From NCBI RefSeq assembly GCF_004791695.1, contig NZ_SRSO01000016.1, positions 47,090 to 111,089 of the forward strand: a stretch of DNA of 64,000 nt. Direction: 5' to 3'. The position numbers and the translations under genes are program-made. Source of the stretch: Flavivirga rizhaonensis. Lineage in GTDB: Bacteria > Bacteroidota > Bacteroidia > Flavobacteriales > Flavobacteriaceae. The notes beneath the pieces were generated by a model. The model was given only the letters and a program-made list of their open reading frames with translations, was not told the origin of the DNA and did not search any database. Positions 9,449 to 18,459 of this stretch are shown in pieces. Numbering within the stretch: position 1 is the stretch's first letter; each line of letters starts with the position of its first letter.

Positions 9449-10897
9449 ATGAAAAAGTTAGTTATAGACCCAGTAACAAGAGTTGAAGGTCATGGCAAAG
9501 TTACCATTCATTTAGATGAAGACAATAAAGTAAAAGACTCCTTTTTTCATATTGTGGAATTTCGTGGTTTTGAAAGATTCATTCAAGGTCATCCGTATTG
9601 GGAAGCTCCCGTTTTGGTACAACGTTTATGCGGTATTTGTCCCGTAAGTCATCATTTGGCAGCAGCTAAAGCAATAGATCAAATTGTAGGGCTGGATCCA
9701 GGTGATTTATCATTGCCAGCCCAAAAAATCAGGAAACTATTACATTTTGGTCAAGTATTCCAATCACATGCCTTGCATTTTTTCTATTTGGCATCTCCGG
9801 ATTTATTGTTTGGTGTAAATGCAGATCCATCTAAGCGTAATGTAGCCGAAGTGGCTATAAAACATCTCGATTTGGCTAAAAAAGGTATTTTAATGAGAAA
9901 GTTTGGTCAGGAAATCATTAAAGCCACAGCAGGAAAACGCATTCACGGAATCTCAGCAATTCCCGGTGGGGTTCATAAAAAAGTTACCTTAAAAGACAGG
10001 GATTACTTTTTAAATAGCAAAGAAATTCCATCCATTGATGCTATGATTCATTGGTCAAAAGAAATCATAGATTTTATTAAAAACTATCATGAGATAAACC
10101 ATAAATGGTTAAATAGTTTTGCAGATTACCCTTCCGGACATTTAGGATTGGTTAATAAGGAAAATGGATTTTTAGAATTATATGATGGTAATTTAAGAGC
10201 TTTGGATGCCAACGGAAAAGTGACTTTAAATGATGTTCCAAACGATGATTATATTCAGTATTTTAATGAAGGCGTTGAAAAATGGTCGTATTTAAAATTC
10301 CCATATTTAAAGGAAATTGGAAAAGAAAATGGATGGAATAGAGTAGGGCCATTAGCAAGAATCAATATTTGTAATGGTATTGAAACCCCATTGGCTGAAG
10401 AAGAGCGAATCCTATTTAAATTAGAAACCAATGGTAAAATTAATAATAAAACCATGTACTCACATTGGGCGCGTTTAATTGAAATGCTGTATTGTGCTGA
10501 AATGATGAAAAGCTTATTAAATGATGTAGATATATTGAGTAATGATCTTTTAAGAAAAGGTACACGACGAAATGAAGGTATCGGAATTATTGAAGCACCA
10601 CGTGGCACCTTGATTCATCATTATGAAGTTGATGACAAAGACCGCATTACCCGTTGCAATTTGATAGTTTCAACCACGCATAATAATGAAGCTATGAACC
10701 AGGCCGTAAAATGGGTAGCAAATAATGTTATTAGTGGCAAAACCAAAATTACTGAAGGGATGTTAAATCAAGTAGAAGTAGCCATTAGGGCTTACGATCC
10801 TTGTTTGAGTTGTGCAACGCATGCTCTGGGGCAAATGCCTTTAGAAGTTTCTCTTTATAATCATGCTGGAGAATTAATACATGAAAAAAGAAGGTAA
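9449..10897 (+). CDS. hoxH: [NiFe]-hydrogenase large subunit HoxH
   Basis: A 482-residue catalytic subunit. The two nickel-binding motifs are present: L1 RLCGICPVSHH (Cys61, Cys64) and L2 DPCLSCATH (Cys452, Cys455, His458). A 24-residue tail follows the L2 histidine and should be cut off by the maturation protease after nickel insertion. Early VTRVEGHGK is the conserved N-terminal signature. Length and motifs match cytoplasmic bidirectional NAD(P)-linked enzymes (group 3d by family knowledge; phylogeny not run). It starts 2 bp after the HoxU-HoxY fusion and overlaps the protease gene by 17 bp. Confidence 0.96.
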   Translation: MKKLVIDPVTRVEGHGKVTIHLDEDNKVKDSFFHIVEFRGFERFIQGHPYWEAPVLVQRLCGICPVSHHLAAAKAIDQIVGLDPGDLSLPAQKIRKLLHFGQVFQSHALHFFYLASPDLLFGVNADPSKRNVAEVAIKHLDLAKKGILMRKFGQEIIKATAGKRIHGISAIPGGVHKKVTLKDRDYFLNSKEIPSIDAMIHWSKEIIDFIKNYHEINHKWLNSFADYPSGHLGLVNKENGFLELYDGNLRALDANGKVTLNDVPNDDYIQYFNEGVEKWSYLKFPYLKEIGKENGWNRVGPLARINICNGIETPLAEEERILFKLETNGKINNKTMYSHWARLIEMLYCAEMMKSLLNDVDILSNDLLRKGTRRNEGIGIIEAPRGTLIHHYEVDDKDRITRCNLIVSTTHNNEAMNQAVKWVANNVISGKTKITEGMLNQVEVAIRAYDPCLSCATHALGQMPLEVSLYNHAGELIHEKRR

Positions 10898-11348
10898 ATA
10901 TAAAACAATAGTTTTTGGTATTGGCAATACCGGAAGACAAGATGATGGTTTAGGATGGCTGTTTTTAGATTTTCTTAAAACCCAAAATCCTCATATGGAT
11001 TTGGAATACAGATATCAACTTCAAATTGAAGATGCCGAGTTGATTTTAAATTATGAAACGGTTATATTTATAGATGCCACAAAGGAAGATACAGGAGATG
11101 GGTTTTATTTTAAAACCTGTAAACCTTCAGAAGCATACAGTTTTAGTACGCATGCATTGAAGCCAGAGACTATTTTGCATTTAACTAATACACTGTATTA
11201 TTATAATCCCAAAGCATTTATTTTAGGAATACAAGGCTATCAATGGGAATTAGAAATAGGAATAAGCAAAAAAGCCAAAATAAACATTAATAAAGCTAAA
11301 GACTATTTTAAGAAGAATGTAATAGTGGACTGTATTTTAACAAATTAA
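10881..11348 (+). CDS. hoxW: Hydrogenase large-subunit maturation protease (HoxW-type)
   Basis: A 155-residue member of the HyaD/HycI/HoxW endopeptidase family (peptidase M52). It opens with IVFGIGNTGRQDDGLGW, where the GxGN and D(D)G positions carry the first metal-binding acidic residue, has IDAT in the central strand (second Asp) and FSTHAL with the conserved His. It removes the HoxH C-terminal tail once nickel is bound. Its start lies inside the hoxH frame, a layout that couples protease to substrate. HoxW is assigned from context; the sequence alone gives only the family. Confidence 0.88.
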   Translation: MKKEGKYKTIVFGIGNTGRQDDGLGWLFLDFLKTQNPHMDLEYRYQLQIEDAELILNYETVIFIDATKEDTGDGFYFKTCKPSEAYSFSTHALKPETILHLTNTLYYYNPKAFILGIQGYQWELEIGISKKAKININKAKDYFKKNVIVDCILTN

Positions 11349-11359
11349 AAATTTGAATT

Positions 11360-12169
11360 ATGTGTGGAACATGTGGTTGCGGAACTGGAGAGAATGGTGT
11401 TACCATTCAAAATCCGAAGGAAATAAAAAGACATCATCATCATCACGATGAAGCACATGGCCATGGTCATGAACATCCTCACCATCACCATGAGCATTCG
11501 CATAGTTTTGACCATCATCATAAAACAGTATTACATATAGAACAAGATATTTTGCATCACAATGATGTTATGGCTGCGAGAAATAAAGGCTACTTTGAGG
11601 CAAAAAATATTTTTGCTATAAATTTAGTGAGCTCTCCAGGATCAGGTAAAACATCAATTTTGGAACGCACTTTAAAAGATTTAAAAAAAGAGATACAATT
11701 TTATGTTATTGAAGGCGATCAAAAAAGTTTAAATGATGCTAACCGAATTGATGCTTTAGATATTCCAGTAATACAAATTAATACAGGAAAAGGGTGCCAT
11801 TTAGAAAGTGATATGGTTTACAATGCAGTCAAGAAATTAAATATTGAGGACCATGCTATTTTAATGATTGAAAATGTTGGCAATTTAGTCTGTCCTTCCA
11901 TGTTTAACTTAGGGGAATCAAAACGTGTTGTAATAATTAGTACTACGGAAGGAGAAGATAAACCCATAAAATATCCGGATATGTTTCACACTTCTGATAT
12001 TTGCATTATTAATAAAATGGATTTGTTGCCATATGTTAATATTAATATTGATACATTAAAAGAATATGCTTTACAAGTGAATCCAAAATTACAATTTTTT
12101 GAACTTTCCGCTACTACTGGAGAAGGTATGCCGAAATGGTATGATTGGTTGAAAACTCAAAAAGCATAA
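11360..12169 (+). CDS. hypB: Hydrogenase nickel-insertion GTPase HypB
   Basis: A 269-residue SIMIBI-class GTPase. It has the N-terminal high-affinity nickel motif MCGTCGCG, a His-rich stretch (about residues 24-54) for nickel storage, the P-loop SSPGSGKTS (91-99), the metal-site segment GKGCHLE and the base-recognition motif NKMD. It works with HypA to load nickel into HoxH. The gene follows the protease by 11 bp and precedes hypC by 33 bp. The His-rich region suggests nickel storage as well as delivery. Confidence 0.96.
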   Translation: MCGTCGCGTGENGVTIQNPKEIKRHHHHHDEAHGHGHEHPHHHHEHSHSFDHHHKTVLHIEQDILHHNDVMAARNKGYFEAKNIFAINLVSSPGSGKTSILERTLKDLKKEIQFYVIEGDQKSLNDANRIDALDIPVIQINTGKGCHLESDMVYNAVKKLNIEDHAILMIENVGNLVCPSMFNLGESKRVVIISTTEGEDKPIKYPDMFHTSDICIINKMDLLPYVNINIDTLKEYALQVNPKLQFFELSATTGEGMPKWYDWLKTQKA

Positions 12170-12202
12170 TTCAAAAATCATGAATCTTAAATCAAACTTC
12201 TA

Positions 12203-12463
12203 ATGTGCCTTTCAATACCAGGAAAATTATTAGAAATAACATCTCAACTCGACGAAACATTTAGGACCGGTAGAGTATCTTTTGATGGTGTTATAAAAGA
12301 AGTCAGTCTTGCTTTAGTTCCCGAAGCCAAAGTAAATGATTATATATTGGTGCATGTAGGGGTGGCCATTAGCTTAATAAATGAAGATGAAGCTAAAAAA
12401 ACGTTTGATATCCTAAAGCAATTAAACGAATTAAAGGATTTAGGGCCATCTGAAATTAATTGA
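12203..12463 (+). CDS. hypC: Hydrogenase assembly chaperone HypC
   Basis: An 86-residue HypC/HupF-family chaperone beginning MCLSIPGKL; Cys2 is the essential residue that binds iron with HypD and then docks on immature HoxH. The VHVGVAISL strand is the usual second signature. Size is typical. It is the last gene of the hypA-hox-hyp operon, and a rho-independent terminator lies about 210 bp downstream. With it the set hypABCDEF is complete in this island. Confidence 0.95.
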   Translation: MCLSIPGKLLEITSQLDETFRTGRVSFDGVIKEVSLALVPEAKVNDYILVHVGVAISLINEDEAKKTFDILKQLNELKDLGPSEIN

Positions 12464-12676
12464 GTTGCTGTTTCCTGGGACATTTTAAAACAATCAACTT
12501 CATGCAATGTCATGTTTTGAATATAAGATGGTTATAATTAATTACTATGTGCATACAAATGCTTAATAGAATAGTGCTGTGGGTAACCTCATTCTTATTA
12601 AATAATCGAATCAAATTTCTCCAATTCCAAAATTATTTGGTTCGACATTTTTTCTATATGGTCTACTAGTAAAATC

Positions 12677-12708
12677 AAAGCTTTCGAGAAATTGAGAGCT
12701 TTTTTTTA
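12677..12708 (+). terminator. Rho-independent terminator of the hydrogenase operon
   Basis: AAAGCTTTC pairs with GAGAGCTTT (9 bp, one G-T wobble) around an 8-nt loop and is followed by a T run. It is preceded at 12641 by a TTCGACATTTTTT ... ACTAGTAAAA stretch that recurs before the terminator at 22783. In the 365-bp gap 12464-12828 there is also a weaker hairpin (CGAATCAAAT / ATTTGGTTCG, 12607-12644) and no gene. Confidence 0.75.
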
Positions 12709-12828
12709 TTTTACTATTTTACTTATATTGTTTCAATCATATTGAGTTAAATACAATTACATTTATTAAATTGATTTATATTAGCACAATATTGGTTACT
12801 CACAATACTCTCAATTCAAATCATATAG

Positions 12829-13383
12829 ATGGGATCTAAAGACTTAAAAATCCTTGAAAACCTTAAAAATGGTGATGCTTCAGCCTATAAGGAATTATTT
12901 GATGAATATTATATGCCATTGAGTATCTATGCATTAAAGTATTGTGATTCATTTCAATTGGCAGAAGACATCGTACAAGATTTGTTTGTTAAATTTTGGG
13001 ATGAGAAGCTATACATGAAATTAGAAGGCGTTATAAGTCCTTATTTATTTCGATCTGTGAAAAATAATACATTACAGATTGTGAGGAAACAAACCAAATA
13101 TCGTTTTGAAGAAATAGAAGATCAAGTCAATAAACTAATTGCGGATGAAAAATTAGATATGACTGCTATTGAAGATAGGAAAAAGAAATTGCTAAAAGAA
13201 GTTGAGTTATTACCAGAAAAAAGTAAGGAAGTATTCAAAGCCATTGTTTTAGAAAACATGAAATATAAGGAAGTAGCGGAACAATTCAGTATTTCTGTAA
13301 ATACAGTAAAAACACATTACTCAAGAGCTTTAAAACAACTTCGTAATTCGTTAGACGTTATTATAATGTTACTTTTAGTTTAA
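12829..13383 (+). CDS. ECF RNA polymerase sigma factor (Bacteroidota FecI-like)
   Basis: A 184-residue sigma-70 family protein. Region 2 includes AEDIVQDLFVKFWDE (about 44-58), which binds core polymerase and the -10 box. Region 4 is a C-terminal helix-turn-helix with YKEVAEQFSISVNTVKTHY (about 145-163). The gene lies 42 bp before a fecR gene, and the pair is followed by susC with an N-terminal signalling domain, the standard trans-envelope relay in which substrate-loaded SusC acts through FecR to free the sigma factor. It should drive the following susCD operon. The likely start is the first ATG. Confidence 0.93.
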   Translation: MGSKDLKILENLKNGDASAYKELFDEYYMPLSIYALKYCDSFQLAEDIVQDLFVKFWDEKLYMKLEGVISPYLFRSVKNNTLQIVRKQTKYRFEEIEDQVNKLIADEKLDMTAIEDRKKKLLKEVELLPEKSKEVFKAIVLENMKYKEVAEQFSISVNTVKTHYSRALKQLRNSLDVIIMLLLV

Positions 13384-13425
13384 AAAAAGTAAATTTATTG
13401 TCACCCATTTTTTGTCTTCTAGTAT

Positions 13426-14631
13426 ATGTATAGTATAGAAGATCATCAAATGAATAAGATTAATACAAATATCCTCAAACTTTTTATTGCTTATACTTCG
13501 CAAGAAATTAGTGAAGAAGAGTTTAAAACGCTTCAGAATTGGATTAATAAAAGTGTTGAAAATGAAAAGAAATTTTCGGAGTATTTAATATTTCATAAAA
13601 AGGCAAGAAGCATAGGCTTTTACGATAATATTAATAAAGAAGAAGCCTGGGATAATATTGTTGTTCAATTACAAAACCCATTGTTAACAGAGAAAAAAGT
13701 ACCAGTAAAAAGACTATACTGGAAATATATAGCTGCCGCATCTGTGCTTTTAATACTAGCATTAACCTTATTTCTAGATAAAAAAGGAACTCCCAAGTTT
13801 GTTGAGCCAATTATTGTAAATAACAATATTAAAACGGGGACTAATAAGGCAATACTAAGTTTATCAGATGGTTCAAATATTACTTTGGAAAAAGGACAAA
13901 TATATGAGGCAAGTAATATATTCAGTAGTGGAGATCATATTGTTTATAAAACTGACGAAGAAAATTTAAAGGAAGAAGCCTACAATTATATTACCATTCC
14001 TAGGGGAGGTCAATTTCAAATAACCTTATCTGATGGTACTATGGTTTGGCTTAATTCTGAATCTCAACTAAAGTATCCCGTAAATTTTAAAGCAGGTGAA
14101 ACCAGAAAAGTAGAACTAGTATATGGCGAAGCTTATTTTGATGTTTCCCCGAGTACCGAGCATCAAGGTGCAGATTTTAAAGTATATAATAATAAACAGG
14201 AAATACAGGTATTAGGTACAGAGTTTAATATTCGGGCATACAAAGATGAGATAACCATCTATACAACTTTAGTGGAAGGCAAAGTTGCAGTAAGTACAGA
14301 TACTAAAGAAGAAACACTTATCCCAAATCAACAATCAAAAGTTAACACCATTGATAATGACATAACACTTTCTATGGTAGATGTGAATAGTATAATTTCC
14401 TGGAAAGACGGCATTTTTGATTTTGAAGGTAAATCATTAAAGGAGATCATGAAAGTATTATCGCGTTGGTACGATATGGAAGTTGAATTTGAAAATGAAA
14501 CTTTAAAAGGAGAACGTTTTAGTGGTAGGATAGGTAAGAACTATAAAATAGAAGAGATCTTAACGACTATTAAGAATATAAACATTATTAAAAATTACGA
14601 GATTAATAATAAGACAGTCATATTAAAATAA
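13426..14631 (+). CDS. FecR-family anti-sigma factor
   Basis: A 401-residue inner-membrane anti-sigma factor. The N-terminal cytoplasmic helical part (about 1-100) is followed by one membrane segment (YIAAASVLLILALTLFLD, near 105-122), a periplasmic FecR domain with FQITLSDGTMVWLNSES and LVYGEAYFDVSP, and a C-terminal DUF4974 domain (GIFDFEGKSLKEIMKVLSRW) that contacts the STN domain of the TonB receptor. It is a paralogue of the FecR gene at 51596, with long shared blocks. A second in-frame ATG eight codons downstream could also be the start. Confidence 0.93.
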   Translation: MYSIEDHQMNKINTNILKLFIAYTSQEISEEEFKTLQNWINKSVENEKKFSEYLIFHKKARSIGFYDNINKEEAWDNIVVQLQNPLLTEKKVPVKRLYWKYIAAASVLLILALTLFLDKKGTPKFVEPIIVNNNIKTGTNKAILSLSDGSNITLEKGQIYEASNIFSSGDHIVYKTDEENLKEEAYNYITIPRGGQFQITLSDGTMVWLNSESQLKYPVNFKAGETRKVELVYGEAYFDVSPSTEHQGADFKVYNNKQEIQVLGTEFNIRAYKDEITIYTTLVEGKVAVSTDTKEETLIPNQQSKVNTIDNDITLSMVDVNSIISWKDGIFDFEGKSLKEIMKVLSRWYDMEVEFENETLKGERFSGRIGKNYKIEEILTTIKNINIIKNYEINNKTVILK

Positions 14632-14714
14632 AGAACTGATTTAAACTTTTTGCGTTTAAGCGAAAATTAGACATTTTTTGACCATTTGAAGTTTTTTTAG
14701 AGTTGCATAGCAGA

Positions 14715-14922
14715 GCTACAGAAGAAGAAAAAGGCAAAGAATGGGTTAAAAAGAACAATTTTTTAGCGAATGGAAAAAGTTTAAATGAGTTCAAATAGAA
14801 AAATTAACTAAAAACAATGATGCCTATGCGAAAAATGACATGAAATTTCTAATAAATAGAAGTCTATCGAAAAGATGGGATTGGAATTTATTTTTAGAAA
14901 AAAGAAGGAGGAAAACAGTTTG
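14715..14922 (+). pseudogene. Possible frameshifted coding remnant between fecR and susC
   Basis: In the 373-bp gap 14632-15004 one frame reads a plausible protein (EEEKGKEWVKKNNFLANG) up to a TAG at 14796. A second frame, shifted by two bases, continues in similar style (QIEKLTKNNDAYAKNDMKFL) to a TGA near 14920. Neither piece has a clear start, and I do not recognise the source. It may be the tail of a lost gene; chance AT-rich reading is also possible. The rest of the gap shows nothing. Confidence 0.25.
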
Positions 14923-15004
14923 AACCTTGGAAAGTATTTAACTGTATATCCCCCTTGATGTATTACTTAATTAAAATATTAACTAACTAATAACAAGCAA
15001 ATTT

Positions 15005-18000
15005 ATGGAAATTAAATTAACTAAAAGCCGTTTTAAAAAACGGTTCTTAATAATAGTTATGAAAACGTTCATTTTCCTATTATGTACCACAGTATTCAGT
15101 TTATCTCCAAAGCATGTATTGTCTCAAAATTCAAAAATTGTAATAGAGGAAGATATCACTGTAACTGTCGATGAGGTTTTTAAAATTATAAAAGCCCAAA
15201 CAAGCGATTATATGTTTATATATCCCGAGGATCTTTTTAGGGACTTTCCTAAAATACAACTCAAAAGGGGAAAAATTCGTTTAAACAAACTATTAAATAT
15301 GAGTTTGTCTTTAGGGGATGTAAATGTCATAGTCACTAAAAACAACACCATTCTTATAAAGGAGAAATCACGAAACGATAAAAGACAACAGAAGGAAGTA
15401 TCTGGAAAGGTTACAGATAAAAATGGGCTTGCAGTACCAGGGGCTACGGTACGTATAAAGGGTACAAATACAGGAACAGCTACTGATTTTGATGGCAAAT
15501 ATTCTATAACAGTGCCAAGCCCGGAAAATGTATTGGTTTTTTCATTTTTGGGTTATGAAACACAAGAAATTGTTGTAAATGATCAGACAACTATCAATGT
15601 TTTACTAAACGAATCGGTTACCAGTTTAGATGAAACTGTAATTATAGGTTATGGTAGTGTTAAAAAACAAAACTTAACAGGTTCTGTAGGCGTAGTCGAT
15701 ATGGTAGGGATCACTAACCAAGCACCTACTGTTAATTTAGATAACGCATTACAAGGTCAAGTAGCAGGTGTTTTCGTATCAAGTTCTTCAGGGCAGCCAG
15801 GTTCTGCTGCTAGAGTTAGGATTAGAGGTGCTACGTCATTATTTGGCTCTAATCAACCTTTATATGTTATTGATGGTATTCCTGTAGTAGCAACTAGTAA
15901 TATACCGACAGGAGGTTCTCAAGGTCAAAGTTTAGGAAATGAGCTTAATCAAGAGGGATTAAGTACTCCTTTAGGGAATATAAACTCGGCAGATATAGAA
16001 TCCATAACAGTTTTGAAAGATGCATCTGCGACTGCAGTTTACGGATCTCGTGCAGCTAACGGTGTTATTGTTATCAATACTAAAAGAGGGGCCTATGGTG
16101 AAGACCCAAAGTTTCAAGCTAATATGTCGTTAAGCACACAAAGACCACGAACCTTAGAGGTATTAAACGCAGCTCAATTTAGAGAAGCCTGGACGACTGC
16201 TGTTGAAAATGGAACGGTTAATAATGCTTATACGCAAAGTGTCTTGGATGGTTCTTATTTTGGAGATGCCAATACCAATTGGGAAGATGAAGTAAGCCCA
16301 GGGTCTCCCATAACATCTAATTATAATCTTAGTGTTCAAGGAGGGTCACAAAAAACACGTTTCGGTTTATCTTTGGGAGCTAATACACAAGAAGGTGTTT
16401 TCGAATCAACAGGGTTTGATCGCTATACTTTCAACCTAAATTTAGACACCAAAGTTAACGATAAGTGGCTAATGGGGGTAAAAACAAATATTTCGTTTTC
16501 AGAGCAAAAATCTTTAGATCCTGGAATCACCCAAACCATATACAATTACAGACCAGATATACCTGTATTTGATGAAGATGGAAATTATTCATTTTCACCA
16601 ATGATTACTCGCCAAAACCCAGTAGCACTTTCTAAAGGATCTAATAATAACAAAACGTTTCTCTTTTTAGGCTCTGCATTTGCACAAGTAATATTAGCCG
16701 AAGGGCTAAAATTTAAAACATCATTTGCTTTAAATTTTAATAACGGTAATCAAAGGAGTTTTTATCCTAAGTTCACCAATGTAGGTGGTTTTGATAGACG
16801 TTTTGGTGATGGTGATGGATATGCTCAGGAAAGCAGAAATAATTCCAGTAATATACTTTGGCAAAACGAATTAAGTTTTGATAAAAGTTTTAATTCTCAT
16901 AATTTAAATGCTGTAGCTTTAGCCACATTCGAAAAAAATAGTTCTTCACAAGTCTTGGCATGGGGAGAAGGCTTTGAAAATGAAATATTAACAAATATAA
17001 ATAGTGCCACCATTTTTACAGATGGATCCTCGCAACAAGTAGGATCAGGCTTAATATCTTATATAGCTCGTGTTAATTATGATTTTGATGAAAAGTATTT
17101 ACTTACTTTGGCAGGAAGGGTAGATGGTTCTTCCAGATTTGCACCAGATAATGAATATGCCTTTTTTCCATCAGTAGCAGGTGCATGGCGATTATCAGAA
17201 GAGCCATTCCTAGAGGATAGTGAGATAGTAGAAGATTTAAAAATCAGAGCAAGTTATGGTATTGCAGGACAACAAGCTTTTGGTCCATATCCGTGGAGAA
17301 CACTGTTTATTGCCGAAGATTACGGGCCAGATCCTTCAGTAATACCTAGCCAGTTAGGTAATAATGCTTTAAAATGGGAAACCACAAGATTGTTTGATTT
17401 AGGTTTGGACTTTTCATTGTTCAAAGGACGCCTTTACGGATCTGTAGCATATTTTACTAAAGACACAAAAGATTTACTTTTTAATGCAAGACCAGGAGTT
17501 AGTACCGGTTTTAGAAGTATCACTGCTAATATAGGAGATACCCAAAATAGAGGTTATGAGCTTGAAATTAAGGCTGATATTATAAGAAGTGAAAGTTTTA
17601 GTTGGAATCTAGATTTAAATATTACCACATTAGACAATAAACTCACTAAGATTTCAGATGATTTTTTAAGGGATGATGGCTATATCTCTGGTTTTGGCGG
17701 TGGCGGTTTGTTACGTGTCGGAAGCCCTTTAGGAATTATATTTGGTTATGAAGCTGAAGGATTATTTCAAACTCAAGAAGAAATTGATTTACTTAATGCT
17801 GGATCAGATACTGGCGTGTACCAAAATGCAAGGACCTCTCCAGGCGATGTGAGATTTAAAGATATTACTGGACCAGATGGTGTACCAGATGGTAGAATAA
17901 CTAATTTGGATCAAACAACCATAGGGAATGCGCAACCTGATTTTTTTGGAGGGTTTAATAGTACATTCCGCTATAAAGGCTTTGCTTTATCTACATTCTT

Positions 18001-18448
18001 TAACTTTTCAATAGGAAATGAGATTGAGGCTTTTGGTTTAGCTAGGGATACAAATTTTGCTAGTACGTTTCTTGGAGAAAATAAAACTACAGATGTTTTA
18101 AATGCCTGGACGCCAGAAAACCCAAACACCAATGTACCAAGAATTATATATTTTGATCCTAATAATAATGACAGAACATCTAGTCATTATGTATACGACG
18201 GTTCGTATTTAAGACTAAAAACATTAAATTTTAGCTACACGTTTCCAGATAGCGTTATAAAACGTTTAAAATTCGTAGATCAGGTTTCTCTATTTTTTAT
18301 TGCTCAAAATTTATTGACAATTACAAACTATCCAGGTGCTGACCCAGAGGCTACTAATTTATTTAATAATGACATTAGTGCCGGTAGAGACAACAACCGT
18401 TTCCCAGTGGCAAAAGTGTTTACAACAGGAATAAGAATAGGATTTTAA
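15005..18448 (+). CDS. SusC/RagA-type TonB-dependent receptor with STN signalling domain
   Basis: A 1147-residue outer-membrane transporter. In order there is a signal peptide (to about residue 42, ending VLSQ), an STN/secretin-like domain (about 50-120, DEVFKIIKAQTSDYMFIYPE) that links to FecR, a carboxypeptidase-regulatory-like domain (GKVTDKNGLAVPGATVRIKG), the plug (LNESVTSLDETVIIGYGSVK; TVLKDASATAVYGSRAANGV) and a 22-strand type barrel ending in a terminal phenylalanine (TGIRIGF). The STN domain and the upstream sigma/FecR pair show control by ligand-driven envelope signalling. The substrate is unknown; the M16 peptidase downstream hints at peptides. Confidence 0.95.
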   Translation: MEIKLTKSRFKKRFLIIVMKTFIFLLCTTVFSLSPKHVLSQNSKIVIEEDITVTVDEVFKIIKAQTSDYMFIYPEDLFRDFPKIQLKRGKIRLNKLLNMSLSLGDVNVIVTKNNTILIKEKSRNDKRQQKEVSGKVTDKNGLAVPGATVRIKGTNTGTATDFDGKYSITVPSPENVLVFSFLGYETQEIVVNDQTTINVLLNESVTSLDETVIIGYGSVKKQNLTGSVGVVDMVGITNQAPTVNLDNALQGQVAGVFVSSSSGQPGSAARVRIRGATSLFGSNQPLYVIDGIPVVATSNIPTGGSQGQSLGNELNQEGLSTPLGNINSADIESITVLKDASATAVYGSRAANGVIVINTKRGAYGEDPKFQANMSLSTQRPRTLEVLNAAQFREAWTTAVENGTVNNAYTQSVLDGSYFGDANTNWEDEVSPGSPITSNYNLSVQGGSQKTRFGLSLGANTQEGVFESTGFDRYTFNLNLDTKVNDKWLMGVKTNISFSEQKSLDPGITQTIYNYRPDIPVFDEDGNYSFSPMITRQNPVALSKGSNNNKTFLFLGSAFAQVILAEGLKFKTSFALNFNNGNQRSFYPKFTNVGGFDRRFGDGDGYAQESRNNSSNILWQNELSFDKSFNSHNLNAVALATFEKNSSSQVLAWGEGFENEILTNINSATIFTDGSSQQVGSGLISYIARVNYDFDEKYLLTLAGRVDGSSRFAPDNEYAFFPSVAGAWRLSEEPFLEDSEIVEDLKIRASYGIAGQQAFGPYPWRTLFIAEDYGPDPSVIPSQLGNNALKWETTRLFDLGLDFSLFKGRLYGSVAYFTKDTKDLLFNARPGVSTGFRSITANIGDTQNRGYELEIKADIIRSESFSWNLDLNITTLDNKLTKISDDFLRDDGYISGFGGGGLLRVGSPLGIIFGYEAEGLFQTQEEIDLLNAGSDTGVYQNARTSPGDVRFKDITGPDGVPDGRITNLDQTTIGNAQPDFFGGFNSTFRYKGFALSTFFNFSIGNEIEAFGLARDTNFASTFLGENKTTDVLNAWTPENPNTNVPRIIYFDPNNNDRTSSHYVYDGSYLRLKTLNFSYTFPDSVIKRLKFVDQVSLFFIAQNLLTITNYPGADPEATNLFNNDISAGRDNNRFPVAKVFTTGIRIGF

Positions 18449-18459
18449 AAAAACGAGAT

